Origin: Clostridiaceae bacterium BL-3
GTDB taxonomy: Bacteria; Bacillota; Clostridia; Clostridiales; Clostridiaceae
NCBI GenBank assembly: GCA_902809985.1
Contig: CADDXC010000001.1
Location: 1,736,001 to 1,800,000 of the forward strand
Length of the DNA stretch: 64,000 bases
Direction: 5' to 3'
In this document: positions 53,369 through 61,196 of the stretch, piece after piece
How positions within the stretch are numbered: the stretch's first letter is position 1
Layout: each line of letters begins with the position of its first letter
Made by a program: the position numbers and the translations under genes
Notes under the pieces: generated by a model
Database searches by the model: none
Told to the model about the DNA's origin: nothing
What the model saw: only the letters and a program-made list of their open reading frames with translations

Positions 53369-54316
53369 CTAGAAATCAAACCTGGCAAGTTTTTCTACTA
53401 CAAGTATTCCTACCAGATATGCAAAAACATTGATTGAAACAATAATTTGTCCTATTGTAGAAGTCTGAAGCTGCTCGATTAAACCTGGGTTCATATAAAT
53501 AAGCATTAAAAATATAAGAGCTGACATCCCCACCAGAGCGGCTACGCCAATTACACCACGACTTATCTCTTTTTTTCTCAAAGTTTGCTCTTTTGCGAAA
53601 CTCATCATAAGTTTCTCTGATTTTTTAAGAACTTCAAGATATTGGTTCGAGTGCTTTGAACATATCTGCAGGTTCTTTATAAGAAGGCTGTATTGATTAC
53701 TATCAACTCTATATTTTATATTTTCAAGTGCTGTATAAGGTGGAATCCCATGCTTGACCTCATATTTAAAACTTTCACATATACTTTGCAGAGGCTCCTT
53801 CATATACTTTCCTGTTGAAGCAATAGCATATGAAATATTATTTTTCACCATGCAGAAATTTTTAAGAAGGTTTATAAAATCTATAATCCTCTTTGTTATT
53901 TTATTTGAGTTTATTCCCACCAGTATATTGAGTAAAACAGAAGGCACTTTATATCCTATCAGCGCCATGAAAATTGAAGGTACCAGTATATTTATAAATT
54001 TCTGAGACAATATGAAAAATATTATTGATATGGCACAAGATATGACTATCACGAAAACCGGAGTTATAAATTTGTACTTGATGTTTAATCCTGACTGCTG
54101 TATTAATAGTGACAAGTCCTGTAAGTATCGGGACCTTTTCTTCTTGGATACATATTGGATGTCTTTTCTAAGGTCACTGGAATTAAGTCTGTTTAATCCA
54201 TTTTCTACTTTTTTTCTGAATTTAACATCTCTGACATGTGAAATAGTGATATAAATGAGGTTGTACAGTAAAACCATCGTTACAATTTCAAGTATAACAA
54301 TAAGCCAGTTATACAA
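53369..54316 (-). CDS. tadB: TadB-like pilus assembly membrane protein
   Basis: About 315 aa, a type II secretion F-domain protein with an N-terminal membrane segment (WLIVILEIVTMVLLYNLIYI), two central and two C-terminal ones. It partners TadC. The TTG at 54316 overlaps the end of cpaF and follows GGGAG at proper spacing; an ATG at 54325 overlaps that site. Translational coupling with cpaF is likely. Confidence 0.82.
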   Translation of the reverse strand: MYNWLIVILEIVTMVLLYNLIYITISHVRDVKFRKKVENGLNRLNSSDLRKDIQYVSKKKRSRYLQDLSLLIQQSGLNIKYKFITPVFVIVISCAISIIFFILSQKFINILVPSIFMALIGYKVPSVLLNILVGINSNKITKRIIDFINLLKNFCMVKNNISYAIASTGKYMKEPLQSICESFKYEVKHGIPPYTALENIKYRVDSNQYSLLIKNLQICSKHSNQYLEVLKKSEKLMMSFAKEQTLRKKEISRGVIGVAALVGMSALIFLMLIYMNPGLIEQLQTSTIGQIIVSINVFAYLVGILVVEKLARFDF

Positions 54317-55637
54317 TGTCACCATCTCCCTTCAGTTTTCCTGAAACAACGGCCTTTTTTACTTTTTTCATTACTTTTTCACAACTGTCGCCAATCCTTA
54401 TGAATTCGCCCCTGTAGCTGCCATCAGATTTATCTTTTACGGTATATTTGAAAACCGGGTTGAATAGAGGCTTCTTTTTAGCTTCGTTCCACCCTGCAAC
54501 TTCAGTCAGTTCACAGCATTTGTAGTCTTCCATGTATATGATGAGGTCTATCTCCGTGAGCATTTCCATAAGATCTTCTCTGGGAAGGTCGGTCTTTGAA
54601 TACTTCATGAGGTGTACGATTTTATTCATACACTCTTCAGACGATGGGGAATGGACACTGGTCCAGCCTATGTGGCCGCTGTATACGGCATTAAAAAATT
54701 CCATGGCTTCCTCATCTTTGATCTCGCCTATTACCATCCTGTCAAGGCTCATGAGAAGTGCATTTATAGTGAGATCCTTTAGGGTATATTCCACATCACT
54801 TTCACCCTGTTTCTTTTTAACTTTTTGCATGAAGGTAGCCTTATGTGAGGTAAAAAGTTCCTCGGATTCCTGCATTATAAGCTGTACATCCTGTTTCGGA
54901 ACATAATCGAGACATGCATTTATAAGTGTGGTTTTACCGCTACCGCCACGGCCTGTCCAAACTATATTAAGTCCCGATTTAACAGCAGTTATTAAATATT
55001 TCTGTATCTCTGCATTTAGCATTCCCTCTTTTATAAGATCATTAAATGACTTTTTCTTTTTCGGAAGTCTCCTTATTTCAACCTGCGAGCCTGTATAAGT
55101 AATTGGATCTATAACTATGTCAATTCTAAGGATTGCATCTTTCTGTGATTTTGAATCGGATAAAATTTGTTTTGCATTTATATCTGAAAGGCTTCCCCCA
55201 TTTTTTATGGCGAGGTTATAGCAGAAATTCAGAAGTGACTTGTCAGTTGGAAACTTTATATCTGTAAATTGCAGTTTCCCATATTTTTTTATGGCCACAC
55301 AATTTTTGTTGAAAATATAAACATCTGAAATATCTCTATCGTTGATAAATGATTGAATTGGGCCATATCCCCAGATATAATTGTTTATGGATGTCAGCAG
55401 CATATTAAGATTGTTTTGGGATACTACTGAAATTTTATTGCTTTTTATATATTTTAGGATTTCATCATTTATTAAGGTTACAGGTTTCTTATTTTTTTCT
55501 ATGTCATTTATAAGAAGTGCACAGTTTTTAACAAGATAGTCTACTATATTATCTATAGTCTCATTTAAATTTTTCTTCGGCATATTTGAAACCTGGTGTA
55601 AATAGTTAAGATCATCCAAATCTACTATTAAAGGCAA
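54309..55637 (-). CDS. cpaF: CpaF/TadA-like secretion ATPase
   Basis: A 442-aa ATPase energising pilus assembly. Walker A is WTGRGGSGKTTLINACL. An Asp box and Walker B lie around LMSLDRMVIGEIKDEEAMEF, and the conserved His is in GHIGWTSVHSPS. The N-terminal part carries the ININQF-like PIQSFINDRDISDVYIF of CpaF proteins. The TTG start follows GGAGGTAA. It is followed by tadB and tadC, the standard Tad core. Confidence 0.9.
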   Translation of the reverse strand: MPLIVDLDDLNYLHQVSNMPKKNLNETIDNIVDYLVKNCALLINDIEKNKKPVTLINDEILKYIKSNKISVVSQNNLNMLLTSINNYIWGYGPIQSFINDRDISDVYIFNKNCVAIKKYGKLQFTDIKFPTDKSLLNFCYNLAIKNGGSLSDINAKQILSDSKSQKDAILRIDIVIDPITYTGSQVEIRRLPKKKKSFNDLIKEGMLNAEIQKYLITAVKSGLNIVWTGRGGSGKTTLINACLDYVPKQDVQLIMQESEELFTSHKATFMQKVKKKQGESDVEYTLKDLTINALLMSLDRMVIGEIKDEEAMEFFNAVYSGHIGWTSVHSPSSEECMNKIVHLMKYSKTDLPREDLMEMLTEIDLIIYMEDYKCCELTEVAGWNEAKKKPLFNPVFKYTVKDKSDGSYRGEFIRIGDSCEKVMKKVKKAVVSGKLKGDGDIV

Positions 55638-55643
55638 AGTATA

Positions 55644-57095
55644 TTACCTCCTTCCCCTTCTCGCTAATTTCTTCATATCCCCTAGGAGCCAGAAACCGAT
55701 GCCTTTTGTGGGAGATACATTCGTTTTTTTATCATTTTCATACTCTTTATTTTCAGTTTTGTTCTTTACCACAATTGAATTTGAAAGACCTATAAAAGTA
55801 ACTATTCTGCCATAGGAATTTTTATCAGTTCTTGAAGAATACAGTGAACCAATCAAAGGTTTTTTAGTATTTATGGACTTGTTGTAATTTTTGCTTAATG
55901 GTATCTGAGATATAACCTTATAACTCTCGAAAATCTTATCCATGACTCCAATATCCAGAGCTCCATTATCCTCCACAACTGCTATTCCAAATTTATCTTT
56001 ATAAATTCCAGTACCTTCAAGAGTTTTAAGAGCATTCACCGTATTTCTTGCCGAAAGATAATTTGCTTCCACCACGGTCACTATTTTGTCGCTGTTTAGC
56101 AGGGAATATATTGTTCCTGCCGCTGCCTTGAAAGGGTTGACCGATATTAGGATCACATCATATATTTCCCTGGCCGTATCAATAATGCTTTTGTAATGCT
56201 TGCCTTCCATCTGTTTTAAAACACTATTGTCATATATACCTGTCAGAACGTCTATTTTACTGTATTTGATCGGTATAACAAATTTTTTAAGTAATTCCGC
56301 ATTGAAAGTAAAGTTTTCTATGGATGTATAGCAGGCTGAAAGTCCTGTATCAATTGAATTAGAATTAAAATTGTCCTTTACCATAATTTCTTTGTTTACT
56401 CCAAACATATGATCAAGGCAGGGTACAGTATTATTATCTATAACAAGTATCCTGTTTTCGGATTTTCTGCTGAAAGCTACAGCCGAATTAGCCAGAACAA
56501 AGCTGGCAAGAATATTATTGTCAGCAGAATAAAATGATATGACATTTTGCTTGTATAATCTTGTTTCTACCACTTTTTTCTCGATTACCCTTATTTTTTC
56601 AACCTCTTTTATTTTTTCTTTTGTCCTTATAGGTTTTTCTACTTTGGTATTTTTTTTGGTATCAACAAGAGGTTTATCAATATCATTTTCGGGATGTTTG
56701 GCTATTTTTTCTTGAAAATTCAAATAGATGGAACTCACATCTGTAAATGTCCTGGGATTTTTTATACAATCCAATATATTATCTACTGTTACTGGATCAA
56801 ATAGAAAATCATATATGGCAAATTCAAAACATGCTTCTATACCTTTTATGTCTTCCTGATTTGTAAGATAAATAATTCTTTGAGTTTTGCTCCCTCTTTT
56901 AAGTTCAAACAGAAGCTGTCTTAATGGTATATCCCCAGGAAGTCTTTTAGATAGAATTATAATATCCGAACTTACATTATCGCCCGTAAGATATTCTCTA
57001 TACCCTACAATTTTTGTACCGTGGGTATTTTCTCTATCAATTGCTTCTTTTATCTGCTCATCAAAATCACTTATTCCCGTCGCTATCAATATCAA
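55644..57095 (-). CDS. TadZ/CpaE-like protein with degenerate P-loop
   Basis: A 483-aa protein with an N-terminal receiver-like domain (about residues 1 to 120, lacking clear phosphorylation residues). A charged linker rich in Lys/Glu follows, then a ParA/MinD-like domain from about residue 185. TadZ localises the pilus machine at the cell pole. Where a KGGVGKT Walker A is expected, this protein has SFYSADNNILASFVLANSAV with no catalytic lysine, so it probably does not hydrolyse ATP. It is the first gene of the operon, starting at TTG after AAAGGAG. Confidence 0.75.
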   Translation of the reverse strand: MILIATGISDFDEQIKEAIDRENTHGTKIVGYREYLTGDNVSSDIIILSKRLPGDIPLRQLLFELKRGSKTQRIIYLTNQEDIKGIEACFEFAIYDFLFDPVTVDNILDCIKNPRTFTDVSSIYLNFQEKIAKHPENDIDKPLVDTKKNTKVEKPIRTKEKIKEVEKIRVIEKKVVETRLYKQNVISFYSADNNILASFVLANSAVAFSRKSENRILVIDNNTVPCLDHMFGVNKEIMVKDNFNSNSIDTGLSACYTSIENFTFNAELLKKFVIPIKYSKIDVLTGIYDNSVLKQMEGKHYKSIIDTAREIYDVILISVNPFKAAAGTIYSLLNSDKIVTVVEANYLSARNTVNALKTLEGTGIYKDKFGIAVVEDNGALDIGVMDKIFESYKVISQIPLSKNYNKSINTKKPLIGSLYSSRTDKNSYGRIVTFIGLSNSIVVKNKTENKEYENDKKTNVSPTKGIGFWLLGDMKKLARRGRR

Positions 57096-57225
57096 AAGCC
57101 TATATCTCCTTTCTGTAGAAATTCAGTATACACTCAGTATAAATGAATACGATGATAAGAAATTATGGCGATTTCTTGCTTATAATTGGGCTAAAATTTA
57201 ATATTTTCTCCAGCAAAAATTGGGG

Positions 57226-57264
57226 ATAAAAAAAAGAAGGCCCCCACAATCAAGGAACCTTCTC
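57226..57264 (-). terminator. Terminator of the CWB2 surface-protein gene
   Basis: AGAAGGTTCC pairs with GGGGGCCTTCT, followed by TTTTTTTT on the minus strand. Confidence 0.9.
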
Positions 57265-57298
57265 TGTCCATTACAAATTATTTTTTTGCTTGTATCTT

Positions 57299-60200
57299 TT
57301 ATTTGTATGAATACTCTATGCTATTGCATACAGGATATTTACTCTTGTCCCATATATGATCCTGAGATAAAAAATCATCTGTTACATTGAAATAATCATG
57401 TGTTGGATCATTATAACCAGGAATTGGTTCATTAGGTCCGGAAAAATAAGTAGGATCATCCCAGGTAGGATCCAGTTGATAATACTGACCACCTATCTTA
57501 ACTATATTCCATGCGTGGTCTCCATAACTTACCCCGCCATCACTTGAAACAGTTCCTACTACCATCATACTATCAATTCCTACAGCCTTCAACAACCTGT
57601 ACATTGCGTCTGCATATCCCTCACAAACGGCATCCCCATTTATCAAGACACCGTAAGCAGTATAGATATCAGGATTATTTTCCTTTTTTACATCAATTCC
57701 TTCAGCAACGTCATAATTGTAATGACAATTATTGACCAAGTAATCATGGAGGGCAAGCTCTTTTTGATAATCTGTCATAGTTGCATTAGTTACAGAATTG
57801 ACTATTTCATTTACTTTTGATGCTACAGTCTCCCTTTTTGATATCATATTTTCGTTGGTGCCAGTATAATTGAAAGTTATATTAAGTTTATATTTTGTTA
57901 TTCCATTTAGTTGAGTTATTTTTGGCAACGATGACGTCGGATAGGAATACCTTAAAAGTTCTGCATTCAAATCTGGATTATCCCTTTTAATTTCATCTAT
58001 TGTCGTTAAGAAATAATATTTATCTGAAGACTCGTAAGCATCATCTTCATCTACATATATGTCCAGTGACTCATCAAAATTTTGTAGTGAGTTCTTTATT
58101 GTGTCGTAAAATTCTTGATGGGTTGTTAATATTGGCTGTATGACTTGAAGCCTATTTAATAATGAGGTCTTATCTCCATTGTCTGGCAATGCAGTAACTA
58201 GAGCTTTAGCACTATCAACATCAACTTTAAATTCTGTACTTTCAGCCTTTACGACGGCCTGAGTAGCCGTGTCTAATGCTTCCTGACCTGTGCCAGCCTG
58301 GTTTATCTCATCCTGAACAGCCTGCAACCTTGCTTGCAGAGCTTCCTTATCCGTGCTGTCCTTGAGAACAGCTACCAGTGACTTTGCATTATCTACATCC
58401 GCTTGCACCTTGGAATTTTCTGCCTCAATAACCGCTGCCGTGGCAGTGTCTAATTTTTGCTTATTAATACTAATTTGGCTTATCTCATACTGAACTTCAT
58501 CTAGCCTGCTTAATAAACCATTTTTGTCTGGACTATCAGGGAGTGCTGTCACTAACGTTATTGCAGTAGTGTAATCTTCCTGTGTCATAGTGCTCTCTAC
58601 ATGTGTAACGGCATCTGTTGCCTGCTGTAACTTTTGCTCATCATCCATAGTGTCAATTTGATTCTGAATATCTTCTGCTTGCTCCAATAAACCATCTCGA
58701 ATTACATTATCGTCAAGCTTATCAATCTCCTGTATTGCTTTATCCAAATCTTCCTGAATTAATGTAGATTGGGCAGTAGCTAAGTATTCCTTCGATTTTA
58801 TTATTATATCTACAGTATTCAATCTATTTTCAAGAGATGTTTTATCTGAACTACTAGGTAGTGCATCAACTAATACTTTAGCTTTATTATAGTCTTCCGT
58901 AGTAGATGAACCCTCTGCATTAAATACTGCATCAACTGCATCTATAAGTATCTTCAAGTTAGACAAACGTGTTTCTAGTGCTGTTTTATCCAAACTATCC
59001 GGCAATGCATCTACCAGTTCTTTTGCTGTATTGTAGGGGGCATAATTACCATTATTCTGTTCTGCTTCCTGTACTGCTAATGTTGCATCTATTACATTTT
59101 GTACTACATTTAACCTGTTTTGCAAACTTGTCTTATATGTGCTATCTGGCAATGCCATTATCAGAGCTTTAGCTGAGTCAACATCTACTTGTGACTTAGA
59201 GCTCTCTGCTTTGCTTATTGCATCATTAGCCTTTGTTAGAGCCTGCTGTTGATTATTAATTTGATTTATCTCATTTTGTACAATTTCTAGTCTATTTTCA
59301 AGACTAGTCTTAGTATCTTCATCAGACAAGGCATCTACCAACGTTTTGGCAAAATTTACATCATTTTGAAGCTTACTGCTTTCTGCCTTTGACACTGCTG
59401 AAATTGCATCCTTTAGTTCCTGTTTCTGTCCTTGAGAAATCAACTGATCTATTTCATTTTGAACAACTTTTAACCTGTTAATCAAAGAAGTTTTGTCTGA
59501 ACCGTCTTCCAAAGCATCAACTAATATCTTTGCACTACTTACGTCAGCCTGCAGTTTTGAGCTTTCGGCTTTAGTTACTGCGGCAGTGGCTTTATCCAAC
59601 GCTTCTTTCCCTGCATTAGCTTGATTTATTTCATCCTGAACAGTTTGTAATCTGTTAAGTAAAGAAGTCTTGTCCGAACTGCCTTCCAAAGCATCTACCA
59701 ACGCTTTTGCACTATCTACATCTGCCTGTAATTTTGAGTTTTCAGCCTTAACGACTGCATTTGTTGCATTTGTTAATTTATTTGATGACTTATCGCTGCT
59801 GTCCGACGAATCATTATCATCATTATCATTTGAGTTACTGTCTTTATTATTTTCAAATAAAGAATTTATTTTATCTTCAACAGATTGAGGAACAACTCCG
59901 GTACCACCAACTACCTGCAGGTCAGTATTTTTTTTAATTTTTATCTTGATATAATCTACCGCTTTATTGGTTGCAGTAGATTCTTCAGTATCTGTAAGTA
60001 TCAATGGAACTGAATACTTACCTGCTAATGCAGAAGCAACCAACGCATCTGCATAGCCCTGCCCTGTAGCATTTGCCACATAAATCTTGCCTGCATTAAA
60101 ATCTCCATCAAATGCTTTCAATACAGCAAGGTTTGTAGCAAACCTGTCTGCTCCACCATTTATTCTATTGTCTGCTTTTAATGCTTTGTATACTGCATCG

Positions 60201-60853
60201 CTTACTACGTTTGTAGTTCCGACTACAGTAACATTCGAATCCTTTGCAAAATTAATAGTTGATTTTATAGAATCTACATTATTATCTGTAAGAATCAATA
60301 TTTCATCTTTAGCTGCTGCAACTGGTGCTACAGACAATGCATCTGAGAATCCAGTTCCTGCTACTACTATTATGTTGTCCTTGCTTACTCCCAAATCTAC
60401 AAGCTTGTTTACTACTGCCAGATTCGTAGCATATCTGTCATTTCCACCAAGTCTTGTAACATTGTAGTCTAATTTTAATGCACTTTCAATTGAACTTGAT
60501 ATTGATGCAGTTCCACCAATAACATATACATTCTTTGGTTTCAATGTTTCAAGTGCACTCTTTGCATCTGCACTAAGTGAAGCTGATTGAGTCAAAAGTA
60601 TTGGTGCACCCAATTTCTTGGCTAATACAGAAGCACTAACTGAATCTGCATAACCTTCACCTGATACCAGAACTGCATTCTCACTTCCACTTGTCCAATT
60701 TGTTTTGGCAACCTGGGAGGCTGTTGCGTATCTGTTTTCTCCCCCTACTCTTGTTATGGAGCTTGCGGATACTTTTGCTGAATCCGTAATAAGTGCTGTA
60801 ATGATAACTAATGATATAAGCCCCGCACTTGCAAATAAATTCTTGATATTCAC
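57299..60853 (-). CDS. CWB2 surface protein with helical repeats and transglutaminase-like domain
   Basis: About 1184 aa. A signal peptide (LISLVIITALITDSAKVSAS) is followed by three CWB2 repeats (ITRVGGENRYATA, VTRLGGNDRYATN, RINGGADRFATN) that bind a secondary wall polymer. A Ser/Asp-rich linker leads to about ten repeats of roughly 50 aa with the pattern AE...DV..AK.LV.ALPDS.DKTSL..RL. A C-terminal transglutaminase-like domain has Cys in DAVCEGYADA, His in YGDHAWNIV and Asp in QLDPTWDDP. The start is GTG at 60853 or 60856 after TGGAGATG. It is a candidate adhesin or mating-contact protein. Confidence 0.85.
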   Translation of the reverse strand: MNIKNLFASAGLISLVIITALITDSAKVSASSITRVGGENRYATASQVAKTNWTSGSENAVLVSGEGYADSVSASVLAKKLGAPILLTQSASLSADAKSALETLKPKNVYVIGGTASISSSIESALKLDYNVTRLGGNDRYATNLAVVNKLVDLGVSKDNIIVVAGTGFSDALSVAPVAAAKDEILILTDNNVDSIKSTINFAKDSNVTVVGTTNVVSDAVYKALKADNRINGGADRFATNLAVLKAFDGDFNAGKIYVANATGQGYADALVASALAGKYSVPLILTDTEESTATNKAVDYIKIKIKKNTDLQVVGGTGVVPQSVEDKINSLFENNKDSNSNDNDDNDSSDSSDKSSNKLTNATNAVVKAENSKLQADVDSAKALVDALEGSSDKTSLLNRLQTVQDEINQANAGKEALDKATAAVTKAESSKLQADVSSAKILVDALEDGSDKTSLINRLKVVQNEIDQLISQGQKQELKDAISAVSKAESSKLQNDVNFAKTLVDALSDEDTKTSLENRLEIVQNEINQINNQQQALTKANDAISKAESSKSQVDVDSAKALIMALPDSTYKTSLQNRLNVVQNVIDATLAVQEAEQNNGNYAPYNTAKELVDALPDSLDKTALETRLSNLKILIDAVDAVFNAEGSSTTEDYNKAKVLVDALPSSSDKTSLENRLNTVDIIIKSKEYLATAQSTLIQEDLDKAIQEIDKLDDNVIRDGLLEQAEDIQNQIDTMDDEQKLQQATDAVTHVESTMTQEDYTTAITLVTALPDSPDKNGLLSRLDEVQYEISQISINKQKLDTATAAVIEAENSKVQADVDNAKSLVAVLKDSTDKEALQARLQAVQDEINQAGTGQEALDTATQAVVKAESTEFKVDVDSAKALVTALPDNGDKTSLLNRLQVIQPILTTHQEFYDTIKNSLQNFDESLDIYVDEDDAYESSDKYYFLTTIDEIKRDNPDLNAELLRYSYPTSSLPKITQLNGITKYKLNITFNYTGTNENMISKRETVASKVNEIVNSVTNATMTDYQKELALHDYLVNNCHYNYDVAEGIDVKKENNPDIYTAYGVLINGDAVCEGYADAMYRLLKAVGIDSMMVVGTVSSDGGVSYGDHAWNIVKIGGQYYQLDPTWDDPTYFSGPNEPIPGYNDPTHDYFNVTDDFLSQDHIWDKSKYPVCNSIEYSYK

Positions 60854-60983
60854 CACATTCATCTCCATTTTTATATATTTAAATTATTCACACAAAATTT
60901 ACAATATTTTGGATATATTATCCTCTCTTATATATTTTTTCTAATATCATTACTCGTGGTATTTTTCACAAACTTTATATGTG

Positions 60984-61031
60984 TCAGGTTATTATAGACT
61001 TCTTAATCTTTCTGTTCTTAATATTTTTCAT
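60984..61031 (-). CDS. 15-aa leader peptide or truncated signal-peptide ORF
   Basis: A tiny ORF (MKNIKNRKIKKSIIT) has an excellent ribosome binding site (AAAGGTGGGAGG) 5 nt before the ATG and sits right after leader copy E. It could be a regulatory leader peptide for the surface-protein gene 131 nt downstream, or the remnant of a longer secreted protein's start, since its basic character resembles a signal-peptide N-region. Confidence 0.45.
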   Translation of the reverse strand: MKNIKNRKIKKSIIT

Positions 61032-61052
61032 ATTCCTCCCACCTTTCATTAT

Positions 61053-61140
61053 TTGTTAGTCTCACGACCGAAACCAATTGTCGCCCCCATAAGGGACATT
61101 TACTAAAATATTTCTCATATTTAATATGTGGTATTCTAAA
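61053..61140 (-). promoter_or_regulatory. Structured leader, copy E
   Basis: Minus-strand order: TACCACATATTAAA (61120 to 61133), hairpin 1 GTCCC/GGGGGC with loop TTAT, linker GACAATTGGTTTC, hairpin 2 GTC/GAC with loop GTGA. It is the furthest copy, showing that the family extends beyond the replication genes to the surface-protein region. The 343-nt gap between the two surface-protein genes (60854 to 61196) holds this leader, the 15-aa ORF and a terminator. Confidence 0.75.
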
Positions 61141-61141
61141 A

Positions 61142-61188
61142 CACAAAAATAAGGAACTACTCTCTTCTAAGCAATTCCTTATTTTTAT
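61142..61188 (-). terminator. Terminator of the large repeat-protein gene
   Basis: AAATAAGGAA pairs with TTCCTTATTT with flanking A and T runs, just past the stop codon. Confidence 0.85.
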
Positions 61189-61196
61189 ATTCATTT

